From: Methanobacteriota archaeon | Lineage (GTDB): Archaea; Thermoplasmatota; Thermoplasmata; RBG-16-68-12 | Direction of reading: 5' to 3' | NCBI GenBank assembly: GCA_005878665.1 | Contig: VBLR01000068.1 | Location: 1-5,896, forward strand | Length of the DNA stretch: 5,896 bases | Shown: positions 1 through 5,654 of the stretch, piece by piece | How positions within the stretch are numbered: the first letter of the stretch is position 1 | How the letters are laid out: the number at the start of each line of letters is the position of its first letter | Program-made: the position numbers and the translations under genes | Notes under the pieces: generated by a model | What the model was told of the DNA's origin: nothing | The model's input: the letters and a program-made list of their open reading frames with translations, nothing else | The model's database searches: none

Positions 1-170
1 GCGCCGACCATCATCCCGCCGCCGAACCGATCCGTCGGTATGGGGCCGATGACCCTCGGCGTGACGTTGCGGTTCGTGTCCGTCGTCACGGCGCTCGCCG
101 TCGCGGCTAGCCCGAGGGGGACGACCAGCACCGCCAACGCGACGAACACCGCCGCCGTTATCCGCATCAT
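1..170 (-). CDS. Secreted protein of unknown function, N-terminal part only (runs off left edge)
   Basis: This reading frame starts at 170 on the minus strand and runs open off the left edge, giving 56 complete codons. It begins with two consecutive ATG codons (170 and 167). A GGGAG Shine-Dalgarno-like element (174-178, minus strand) lies 3 nt before the first ATG and 6 nt before the second, so the second may be the real start. The protein opens with a classic Sec signal peptide: a short basic start (MMR), a hydrophobic core of about 20 residues rich in Ala, Val and Leu, and a likely signal peptidase I site after the ATASA motif near residue 27. The mature part seen (VTTDTNRNVTPRVIGPIP, then a GGGMM stretch) matches no family I recognise. 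It is divergent from the PIN-riboflavin kinase operon, so the two share an upstream region. The function cannot be told from this fragment; export from the cytoplasm is the only supported statement. Confidence 0.7.
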   Translation of the reverse strand, partial: MMRITAAVFVALAVLVVPLGLAATASAVTTDTNRNVTPRVIGPIPTDRFGGGMMVG

Positions 171-212
171 GTACTCCCGTTCCTGTTCGCAGCGACTTAT
201 CATCTCGCTACT

Positions 213-231
213 TACATAGCGACACTATGTA
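213..231. promoter_or_regulatory. Perfect 7-bp inverted repeat, candidate operator
   Basis: TACATAG (213-219) and CTATGTA (225-231) are exact reverse complements separated by CGACA, giving a 19-bp dyad. The size and spacing suit a dimeric winged-helix regulator, and the dyad lies next to the TATA-like patch at 238-249. The downstream operon encodes a protein with its own winged-helix domain (the riboflavin kinase). Archaeal proteins of this architecture are known as RbkR, a dual riboflavin kinase and transcriptional regulator of riboflavin genes. Autoregulation is therefore a reasonable inference, but the exact binding motif for this lineage cannot be confirmed from the window. A short RNA hairpin is the alternative reading, though a 7-bp AU-rich stem would be weak. 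Confidence 0.45.
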
Positions 232-240
232 CTGATGCAT

Positions 241-248
241 ATTTAAAA
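241..248 (+). promoter_or_regulatory. TATA-box-like element for the PIN-riboflavin kinase operon
   Basis: ATTTAAAA is the most A/T-pure octamer in this spacer and resembles an archaeal TATA box. It predicts transcription starting near 270, leaving a leader of roughly 35 nt before the GTG at 306. The core TTTAAA is self-complementary, so the same element may serve the divergent secreted-protein gene. No clear purine-rich BRE is visible next to it, which lowers confidence. Confidence 0.35.
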
Positions 249-305
249 TCGACCGGACGATTCTCACTGCAAGGCCAAATAGTTCGGCATCGATGCACGA
301 AAACG

Positions 306-671
306 GTGCCCCGACTCGCCCTCCTCGACGCGAACGCCCTCCTCATGCCGTTCCAATTCCAAGTCCATCTCGATGCAGAACTCCGTCGCGTCTTGGGGGA
401 CGTCGACGTGGCGGTCCCGACGCCTGTCCTCGGCGAGCTCGCCCTGCTGGCGGACCACGACCGGGACGCGCGGGCCGCGCAGCGCCTCTCGAAGAACTAC
501 CGGATCATCGAAGGCCGAGGATCCGCCGACGATGCACTGATGGACCTCGCCGCCAAGCACCACGCCGTCGTCGTCACCAACGACCAGCCGCTCCTGGACC
601 GATTGAAGGCCGCGGGCATTCCGCGCGTCTTCCTCCGATCGCGCAACCATCTCGTCGCCGAAGGGTTGTGA
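306..671 (+). CDS. PIN-domain ribonuclease-like protein (Fcf1/VapC-type fold), 121 aa
   Basis: This is a small single-domain PIN protein; PIN domains are metal-dependent RNases that cut rRNA precursors, tRNA or mRNA. The acidic active-site set is visible in family order. D8 lies in the first strand (LALLDANALLMPF), E44 in PTPVLGEL, D75/D76 in GSADDALMDLA, and D93 in VVVTNDQPLLDRLKAAG, the T/S-N-D motif before the last helix. The DANALLMPFQF opening resembles the archaeal Fcf1/Utp24-like branch more than classical VapC toxins, and no small antitoxin gene precedes it. The only sensible start in frame is GTG at 306; no Shine-Dalgarno is present. Its stop overlaps the start of the riboflavin kinase gene (GTGA, 668-671), which implies co-transcription and translational coupling. 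The fold and likely nuclease activity are well supported. The RNA target, and whether the role is rRNA processing or regulation, are not known from sequence. Confidence 0.85.
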   Translation: MPRLALLDANALLMPFQFQVHLDAELRRVLGDVDVAVPTPVLGELALLADHDRDARAAQRLSKNYRIIEGRGSADDALMDLAAKHHAVVVTNDQPLLDRLKAAGIPRVFLRSRNHLVAEGL

Positions 672-1372
672 CCCTGGGAAAAGGAATAAGCGCGCGCCGG
701 TCCTCCCCCGCGCGGTTGAAGCCGTATCACGTCGAGACGCTGAAGGCGATCGCCCTCCTCGGCGGGACGAAAGAGTACGTGAACCTGTCTTCGGGCGAGC
801 TCGGCAAGCTCGTCGGCGTGAGCCAGCAGAGCGCATCCCAGCGAATCCTCGAGCTCATCCGGGAGGGTTTGGTCGCCCGAGACCTCGCGACCCGCCGCCA
901 GCGGATCCGACTGACGCCGCGCGGCGGGGAGGTCATCCGGAAGGAGTACGCGGACTACCAGCGGATATTCGAGATCAAAGAAACGGTGACGATCTCCGGG
1001 GCCGTCGCGAGCGGCCTGCGCGAGGGCGCCTTCTACATGCGGCAGAAGGGATACAAGGACCAGTTCCGCAAGAAGCTCTGGTTCGAGCCGTACGAAGGCA
1101 CATTGAACCTCAAGATCGCGGGCTCGGACCTCGCGAAATTGCAGATCCTCCAGGAGAGCCCCGGCATCGAGATCGCGGGCTTTGAAGCCGCCGGGCGGAC
1201 GTTCGGCGGCGCGAAGTGCTTCCTCGCGACGGTCGGTCACGTGGACTGCGCGGTGATCATGCCGATCCGCACGCACCATACGGACGTCCTCGAAGTCATC
1301 TCGAAGCACTACCTTCGCGGTTCTCTCGGATTGAAGGATGGCGACATCGTCGAGCTCATCGTGAGCCTCTGA
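668..1372 (+). CDS. ribK: CTP-dependent riboflavin kinase with N-terminal winged-helix DNA-binding domain (RibK/RbkR type)
   Basis: This archaeal enzyme phosphorylates riboflavin to FMN using CTP rather than ATP. Residues about 20-95 form a winged helix-turn-helix: SSGELGKLVGVSQQSAS is the recognition unit, followed by RILELIREGLV and a TRRQRIRLTPRGGEV wing. Residues about 104-234 are the DUF120 kinase domain. It carries the nucleotide-binding loop SGAVASGLREGAFY (110-123), the metal/substrate motif PYEGTLNLKI (141-150), RTFGGAKCF (177-185), MPIRTHHTDVLEVIS (198-212) and the C-terminal YLRGSLGLKDGDIVEL. The order and wording agree closely with the Thermoplasma acidophilum riboflavin kinase as I remember it. 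GTG at 668 gives 234 aa and overlaps the PIN stop by 4 nt. A GAAGGG lies only 2 nt upstream, so TTG at 716 (218 aa, nearer the usual ~220) is the main alternative. The HTH fusion suggests it also acts as the flavin-sensing regulator RbkR, possibly on its own promoter. Confidence 0.95.
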   Translation: MTLGKGISARRSSPARLKPYHVETLKAIALLGGTKEYVNLSSGELGKLVGVSQQSASQRILELIREGLVARDLATRRQRIRLTPRGGEVIRKEYADYQRIFEIKETVTISGAVASGLREGAFYMRQKGYKDQFRKKLWFEPYEGTLNLKIAGSDLAKLQILQESPGIEIAGFEAAGRTFGGAKCFLATVGHVDCAVIMPIRTHHTDVLEVISKHYLRGSLGLKDGDIVELIVSL

Positions 1373-1434
1373 TCGCCTCTAGGCCGCAAGCCACGCCGTC
1401 AGGTTCATCGTGTTGGACGTAACTCGCCCCCGCC
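1373..1434 (+). promoter_or_regulatory. Short spacer before the BsuPI-like gene
   Basis: This 62-nt gap separates the riboflavin kinase stop from the next start. It is GC-rich, with no convincing TATA box, no T-run terminator and no Shine-Dalgarno sequence close to the start. The following gene may be read through from the PIN-riboflavin kinase operon, or it may have a promoter inside the ribK coding end. The sequence does not decide between these. Confidence 0.3.
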
Positions 1435-2355
1435 GTGCGGGCGATGGGACCGTACTGGATTCTCGTCGCGGTTGCCGTTGCCGCGATCTTCACCCTGCCG
1501 GTCGCCGTCTTCGTGCTGGCTCCCCATCCCGTGTCGAGCCAGGAAAGGCCCGCGGCCCGATTGGTCGTCTCGGTGGCCGCGGATAACGAGACGTACATAC
1601 CCGGCCAGGCCGTCCACGTCTCCGTTCAATTGATGAACGCAGGGGACGGCAGCGCCTATCTGTGGTTCGGTAGTACCTGCCTGGCCTCGTTCTCGATCCT
1701 CGCCGTCGATGGATCCGTGGTCTATGACTACCGGGCGCACGTCGCATGCGGTCCGATGTTCACGAACTTGACCCTCGGACCCGGAGACGCGCGCGTCTTC
1801 CGGTTCACCTGGACTCAAACGTCCGACTCGGGTATCCCTGTCCCGGCCTTCCGCTCCTATCGGATTCAGGGGGTCGTGCTATCCTCGAAGCCATCGCCGG
1901 GACCCTCGGGCGAGACGACGATCTTCGTCATGAGTGGGGCCGCGGGACCGAACCTCGCATTCACCGCCCGGACGGATAAGGCGACGTACGTCCAAGGGGA
2001 GTCCGCCAACGTCAGCGTGATGCTGACCAACATCGGCCTCGAAACGATCGTGATGCACTTCGGCAGCCCGTGTTTCGTCCAGTTCCTCGTTGTCGACGAG
2101 ACGCAGCACGCCGTCTACAACTCGTCGAAGTGGTGGGCTTGCATCCAGGTCGTGACGGACGAAATCCTCACCCCAGGCGAATCCCGCAGCTGGCTTTTCT
2201 CTTGGGGTCTGACAACGGATGCCGGACAGCCGCTCGCGGTCGGCCAGCAATACGAGGTCGTCCCGTCCTTCATATGGGGAAACGCGACGGACTACCAGCG
2301 ATACGTGTCGCGGACGAACGTCGCGACGTTCACGGTGTCCGCCTTCACGATCTAG
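1435..2355 (+). CDS. Membrane-anchored or secreted protein with two tandem BsuPI-like beta domains, 306 aa
   Basis: A hydrophobic segment at residues 7-29 (ending near VFVLAP) is a signal peptide or N-terminal anchor, putting the rest outside the cell. Two homologous domains follow: about 43-168 and 174-303. Each has a YxxG start, a VSVxLxN strand, FGSxC, a VxY strand, an AC motif, and LxPGxxRxxxFxW near the end. The PG-aromatic-W signature and overall layout suggest the BsuPI (intracellular proteinase inhibitor) Ig-like fold; the family call is from motif memory. The copies align without a gap at an offset of 131 residues, with about 29 of 93 positions identical by hand count. Cys82/Cys105 match Cys213/Cys236, suggesting one disulfide per domain. 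Five N-x-S/T sequons (N51, N111, N192, N229, N283) fit surface glycosylation. GTG 1435 is chosen because it gives a basic residue before the hydrophobic core. ATG 1444 is equally possible, as neither has a Shine-Dalgarno. Substrate or partner is unknown. Confidence 0.75.
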   Translation: MRAMGPYWILVAVAVAAIFTLPVAVFVLAPHPVSSQERPAARLVVSVAADNETYIPGQAVHVSVQLMNAGDGSAYLWFGSTCLASFSILAVDGSVVYDYRAHVACGPMFTNLTLGPGDARVFRFTWTQTSDSGIPVPAFRSYRIQGVVLSSKPSPGPSGETTIFVMSGAAGPNLAFTARTDKATYVQGESANVSVMLTNIGLETIVMHFGSPCFVQFLVVDETQHAVYNSSKWWACIQVVTDEILTPGESRSWLFSWGLTTDAGQPLAVGQQYEVVPSFIWGNATDYQRYVSRTNVATFTVSAFTI

Positions 2356-2369
2356 CCGGCGGCCTAGAC
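2356..2369. other. 14-nt gap between convergent stop codons
   Basis: The plus-strand BsuPI-like gene stops (TAG) at 2355 and the minus-strand purQ stops (TAG) at 2370. The gap has no hairpin or T-run. The nearest pyrimidine run for plus-strand termination (2376-2383, TCTCTTTT) already lies inside the 3' end of purQ. Transcripts of the two units probably overlap. Confidence 0.5.
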
Positions 2370-3206
2370 CTAGAATCTCTTTTCGACGTACCGCAGGGCG
2401 CTTTCGAACACCGACTTCCCGTCGCCGTACACGGGGTCTCCGTCCGGCTGCCGTGTCCAGTCCGGTCGCAGGTGACGGAAGAAGCAACGCTCCGGATGCG
2501 GCTGCACGCCGAAGACGTTCCCTTCCCGGTTGCACAGGGCCGCGATGTTGAAGGTCGTCCCGCTCGGGTTCCACGGGTATCCGGCGTACTTCCCGCGGTC
2601 GTCGACGAACCGGAACACGACCTGATCGTTGTCGATGAGCTCCTTCAGGATCCGCTTCTCGCGCTGTGCCGGAAACAGGAGTTTGCCTTCGGCATGGGCG
2701 GAGATGAACGTGACGACCTGGCCTCTCTTCAGGGTCCGGGTGAAGGCGCAGGAACCGCCGTTCTCCAGGCGAAGCAAGCTGGGACGGCACTCGTAGTGGC
2801 TCGAGTCATTCGTCGCGAGCACCGCCTCGGGCTCGGCCGTCATCACGCCGCTCAGGGCCGGCAAGAGGCCCGCCTCGACCAAGACCTGAAATCCGTTGCA
2901 CACGCCGAACACCGGCTTGCCCGCTTTCACGAACCCGACCAGGTTTTTCGATAACTTCGATCGCATGCGCGCCGCGAAGATCGTCCCCGCCCGGATGTAA
3001 TCGCCCGCCGCGAAGCCACCCGGGATCATGAGGAGGTCGTAGTCGTCCAGGTCGCGACGCAACTCCGGGGGCGCATCGCCCGTCAGCTGTTTCAGGTGGA
3101 CTTTCTCGGCCTGGGCACCGAGATGGCGGAAGTACGCCACCGACTCGTCCTCGCAGTTCGTGCCCTCGATGTAGACGACGGCCACGCGGATGTTCGAGCG
3201 TTTCAC
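2370..3206 (-). CDS. purQ: Phosphoribosylformylglycinamidine synthase subunit PurQ (glutaminase), long form, 278 aa
   Basis: PurQ hydrolyses glutamine and passes ammonia to PurL, which turns FGAR into FGAM in de novo purine synthesis. It is a class I (triad) glutamine amidotransferase. The first strand reads VAVVYIEGTNCEDE, the oxyanion region MIPGGFAAGDYIRAG (60-74), the nucleophile elbow GVCNGFQVL with Cys103, then SAHAEGK (H171), and the catalytic QPHPER with His237 and Glu239. At 278 aa it is about 50 residues longer than the roughly 227-residue Bacillus-type PurQ; the extra length is spread across the second half, including FRHLRPDWTRQPDGDPVYGDG near the end. The start is GTG 3206, which shares GTGA with the purL stop (3203-3206), so translation is coupled. 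GGTGGT just upstream may act as a weak Shine-Dalgarno. A longer open frame continues upstream but is antisense-free shadow of purL in another frame. The identification is firm. Confidence 0.96.
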   Translation of the reverse strand: MKRSNIRVAVVYIEGTNCEDESVAYFRHLGAQAEKVHLKQLTGDAPPELRRDLDDYDLLMIPGGFAAGDYIRAGTIFAARMRSKLSKNLVGFVKAGKPVFGVCNGFQVLVEAGLLPALSGVMTAEPEAVLATNDSSHYECRPSLLRLENGGSCAFTRTLKRGQVVTFISAHAEGKLLFPAQREKRILKELIDNDQVVFRFVDDRGKYAGYPWNPSGTTFNIAALCNREGNVFGVQPHPERCFFRHLRPDWTRQPDGDPVYGDGKSVFESALRYVEKRF

Positions 3207-5539
3207 GAGACCACCACTTGGTTCGGGATTGCCTCGCCCCACGCCTTCCGCATCACGGGAATCGCGAGGGACGTCCACTGGCGGCCTCGTCCCAGGTGCA
3301 ACGACCGCTCGCCGGTCGTCCCCAGGTACGTCGCCGGGATCCCCTCCATCAGGTGCGTGAACTCGTCGTATCGGTGTCCCGCGACCTCGATCAACCATCG
3401 GCCGTTCGATTCGGAGAAGAGCTGGATGTCCCAGCGCATCGGGTCCATCGCCGTCGTCTTGAGGTCCGCCCCGACATCCCCTCCGAGACACATCTCCGCG
3501 GCAGCGATCGCGAGGCCTCCATGACTGAGGTCGTGCGCTGCGGCCACGGTCCCTTCGCGAATCGCACGGAGGAGATGGTCCATCGACGCCCGAAGGCCCA
3601 TCGGGTCCACGGACGGAACGGGAGCCGTCCCGCCGCGAAGGCGCAGGTACTCGGACCCGCCGAGGTCCGCCTGCGTCGACCCGACCAGCACGACGGGGTC
3701 GCCCGCCCGCTTGAAATCCGAGGTCACACACTGCCGCAAGTCCTCGACGATCCCGACGCCGAGCACGACCGGCGTGGGCGGGCAGGGACCGCGCGTCGAT
3801 TCGTTGTAGAACGACACGTTTCCGGAAGGGATCGGGATTCCCAGGGCCTTGGCCGTCGTCCCGATTCCCCGCACGGCCTCGCGGAAAGACCAGAGTCGGT
3901 CGGGCTTCTCCGGATTGCCGAAGTTCAGGCAGTTCGTCAGCGCGTGCGGGCTCGCTCCGACCGACACCAGGTTCCGGCACACCTCATCCACCGCGGTGGC
4001 CCCTCCTCGGTACGGATCGATCGCGGTGAAGGCTGGCGTCGAGGTGACCGCGATTGCAAGGGCCCGCCACGAATCGATCCGAGGGCGGATTACTGACGCG
4101 TCTCCGTGGGCCGCCTTCCCGATGACCCCTTGGAGCGGCTTCAGCACCGTCGACGCGCGGACCTCGTGATCGTACTGACGAATCACGTACTCCTTTGATG
4201 CGACGTTTGGCGAGGCCAGGATCTTGAGGATCGTCGACCGATAGTCTTGGGGCTCTCGCGGGAGGCGGAGGTCCTGACTCGGGAGGGCCGCCGGCGCTTC
4301 GTACGGCCGCGAATACTCCGGGCCGCCGGTGTAGAAGGGGAGATCCATCTCGAGGACCACGGTCCCCTGATAGCGGACCCGGCAAACTTTCTCAGGGATC
4401 ACGCGACCGATGACCGTGGCGGGCACGTCGTACAGATCGAAAATCTTTAGGACCGAATCCACGTTCTCCGGGCGTACCGCGAGCATCATCCGTTCTTGGC
4501 TCTCGGAGACCCAAATCTCCCACGGCGCGAGGCCTTCCTCCTTCAGCGGGACTTTCTCGAGGTCCACTTCGGCCCCGAAACCCCCGGCGAGGGCCATCTC
4601 GCCGATGACGCAGGACAGGCCGCCCCCTCCGAGATCCTTCAGGCCGTCGAGCAGCCCCGCCTGGGCGGACTCGACGCACGCTTGGATGAGCGGCTCCTTC
4701 AGGATCGGATCGCCGAGCTGGACGGCGCCGGCCTCCCATCCTTCGACGGCCTTGTCGGTGAGGTCGACACTCGCATACGTGACCCCGTGGATACCGTCGC
4801 GGCCCGTGCGGCCTCCGCCGAGGATGAAGACGTCCTTCGCAGATCCCACGCGATTGCGCACGATCTGCGACTTCTTCCCGAAGCCGACGCAGGCCACGTT
4901 GACCACGATGTTCCCGACATAGCCTTCGTCGAACACGATGCAGCCCGCGACGGTCGGGACGCCGACGCGGTTCCCGTAGTCGCGGATGCCCGCGACGACG
5001 CCGCCGAAGAGGTACTTCGGATGCTTCGTCCCGCGGGGCAACTTCTCCATCGGGTAATCGAGCGGGCCGAAGTGGAGCGGATCCGCGAGGGCAATCGGCT
5101 GGGCGCCCATCGCGAGGACATCCCGCAAGATCCCGCCGATTCCGGTGTTCGCGCCTCCGTACGGCTCGATCGCGGACGGATGATTGTGACTCTCGATCCG
5201 CAGGGCGTACGCATGGTCCTCGTCGAATTCGACGACTCCGGCGTCCCCGCGGTCGATCACGTAGGGAGCCTGGACCGGGAAGATGAATTCTTTCAGGAAC
5301 ACCTTCGAGGATTTGTAGCAACAATGTTCGGACCAGGCCTGTCCGAGGCTCTGCAGCTCCACCTCGGTGGGGTCGCGTCGGAGCCCCTCGAAGTGCGCCT
5401 GGATCCGCACCATTTCGTCGATGCTCAGCGCAAGCCCCATCCGGTCGCTGAGCTGAGCGAGCTCGTTCGGCGAAGCGTCCCGCAAGGCGATATCGTGCAG
5501 GGCGAACGGGAGGGGCCGCCGTCGGATTCGCTCGCCCAA
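3203..5539 (-). CDS. purL: Phosphoribosylformylglycinamidine synthase subunit PurL (small, three-subunit type), 778 aa
   Basis: PurL binds FGAR and ATP and catalyses the ATP-dependent amidation to FGAM, using ammonia from PurQ. It has the two-fold repeated AIRS-like architecture of the small PurL, with N-lobe about 60-400 and C-lobe about 430-765. Visible motifs are AWSEHCCYKSSK (68-79, where the usual residue after HC is Ser), ESHNHPSAIEPYGGANTGIGG (116-136, with the active-site His region), GGGRTGRDGIHG (241-252), DLGGGGLSCVIGEMA (302-316), WVSESQERMM (343-352), DPYRGGATAVDEV (508-520), NCLNFGNPEKP (536-546), IPSGNVSFYNES (570-581), AAHDLSHGGLAIAAAEM (667-683) and LFSESNGRW (707-715). It is a little longer than the usual ~720-740 residues, mostly from a basic N-terminal lead of about 12 residues. 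The start is TTG 5539, with AAGGG directly against it. No ATG or GTG lies between it and the conserved region, so the true start is uncertain by a few codons. Confidence 0.96.
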   Translation of the reverse strand: MGERIRRRPLPFALHDIALRDASPNELAQLSDRMGLALSIDEMVRIQAHFEGLRRDPTEVELQSLGQAWSEHCCYKSSKVFLKEFIFPVQAPYVIDRGDAGVVEFDEDHAYALRIESHNHPSAIEPYGGANTGIGGILRDVLAMGAQPIALADPLHFGPLDYPMEKLPRGTKHPKYLFGGVVAGIRDYGNRVGVPTVAGCIVFDEGYVGNIVVNVACVGFGKKSQIVRNRVGSAKDVFILGGGRTGRDGIHGVTYASVDLTDKAVEGWEAGAVQLGDPILKEPLIQACVESAQAGLLDGLKDLGGGGLSCVIGEMALAGGFGAEVDLEKVPLKEEGLAPWEIWVSESQERMMLAVRPENVDSVLKIFDLYDVPATVIGRVIPEKVCRVRYQGTVVLEMDLPFYTGGPEYSRPYEAPAALPSQDLRLPREPQDYRSTILKILASPNVASKEYVIRQYDHEVRASTVLKPLQGVIGKAAHGDASVIRPRIDSWRALAIAVTSTPAFTAIDPYRGGATAVDEVCRNLVSVGASPHALTNCLNFGNPEKPDRLWSFREAVRGIGTTAKALGIPIPSGNVSFYNESTRGPCPPTPVVLGVGIVEDLRQCVTSDFKRAGDPVVLVGSTQADLGGSEYLRLRGGTAPVPSVDPMGLRASMDHLLRAIREGTVAAAHDLSHGGLAIAAAEMCLGGDVGADLKTTAMDPMRWDIQLFSESNGRWLIEVAGHRYDEFTHLMEGIPATYLGTTGERSLHLGRGRQWTSLAIPVMRKAWGEAIPNQVVVS

Positions 5540-5654
5540 CCCTTCGCCTCGATTCGGACAATCGCCCGCAATACATTATGCTTCCCGTTTCGTCTCGGAG
5601 AAAGGGTCGGACCCCGTCGCAGGACGGAGAACGTTCAAGTATCTCCGCGTCCCC
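5540..5654. promoter_or_regulatory. Divergent promoter region between purL and the MTHFR-like gene
   Basis: This 115-nt spacer separates two genes that start in opposite directions, so it must carry both promoters unless one is read from elsewhere. The AT-rich patch at 5569-5580 (AATACATTATG on the plus strand, CATAATGTATT on the minus) is the best TATA candidate. For purL it would place transcription about 27 nt downstream near 5547, giving a leader under 10 nt. For the rightward gene it lies about 75 nt upstream of the ATG. A second weak A/T stretch (5634-5642, GTTCAAGTA) is rather close to the ATG at 5655 for a leaderless start. No riboswitch-like structure is convincing. Confidence 0.45.
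5569..5580 (-). promoter_or_regulatory. TATA-box-like element for purLQ
   Basis: On the minus strand the sequence CATAATGTATTG is the only clearly A/T-rich stretch before purL. Its distance to the TTG start (about 30-40 nt) predicts a very short leader, which fits the poorly spaced Shine-Dalgarno of purL. The element is nearly symmetric, so it could also help the divergent gene. Confidence 0.3.

Larger units (their letters stand above)
171..305. promoter_or_regulatory. Divergent promoter region between the secreted protein and the PIN-riboflavin kinase operon
   Basis: This 135-nt spacer is clearly more AT-rich than the flanking genes, especially 197-250. It must hold the promoters of both divergent units. 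A TATA-like patch (238-249, CATATTTAAAAT) can be read on either strand. On the plus strand it would place a transcription start near 270. On the minus strand it would place one near 215-220, within the inverted repeat described separately. A second, weaker A/T patch (277-282, AAATAG) sits about 25 nt before the GTG start at 306 and would fit a leaderless transcript, which is common in archaea. No Shine-Dalgarno sequence precedes 306. No small gene is evident here. Confidence 0.55.

Noticed and set aside
293..667. N-terminal extension of the riboflavin kinase frame from ATG 293 (adds 125 residues)
   Set aside because: The extra residues are Arg/Pro-rich low-complexity sequence that lies exactly over the PIN gene in another frame. 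The conserved protein begins after 668, and the PIN frame shows an intact active site.
306..671. PIN gene as the toxin of a VapBC toxin-antitoxin pair
   Set aside because: There is no small antitoxin gene upstream or overlapping. The downstream partner is a riboflavin kinase, and the N-terminal motif is closer to Fcf1-like PIN proteins.
497..1309. 270-aa minus-strand open frame antisense to the PIN and riboflavin kinase genes
   Set aside because: No recognisable motif; it mirrors two well-supported plus-strand genes, and long antisense frames are expected at this GC content.
1429..1441. Hairpin CCCGC-CGT-GCGGG covering the GTG start of the BsuPI-like gene
   Set aside because: A 5-bp G/C stem is expected by chance in such GC-rich DNA. 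It may only argue slightly for the alternative ATG at 1444.
3207..3980. Upstream extension of purQ on the minus strand to give a 536-aa protein
   Set aside because: The added part is an Arg/Gly/Asp-rich shadow of the purL 3' half in another frame. PurQ homology starts at the GTG at 3206, which overlaps the purL stop.
5604..5627. Short inverted repeats GGGTC-G-GACCC and CCGTC-GCAG-GACGG between purL and the MTHFR-like gene
   Set aside because: Both have only 5-bp GC-rich arms and overlap each other. This is too little information to call an operator or riboswitch without conservation data.
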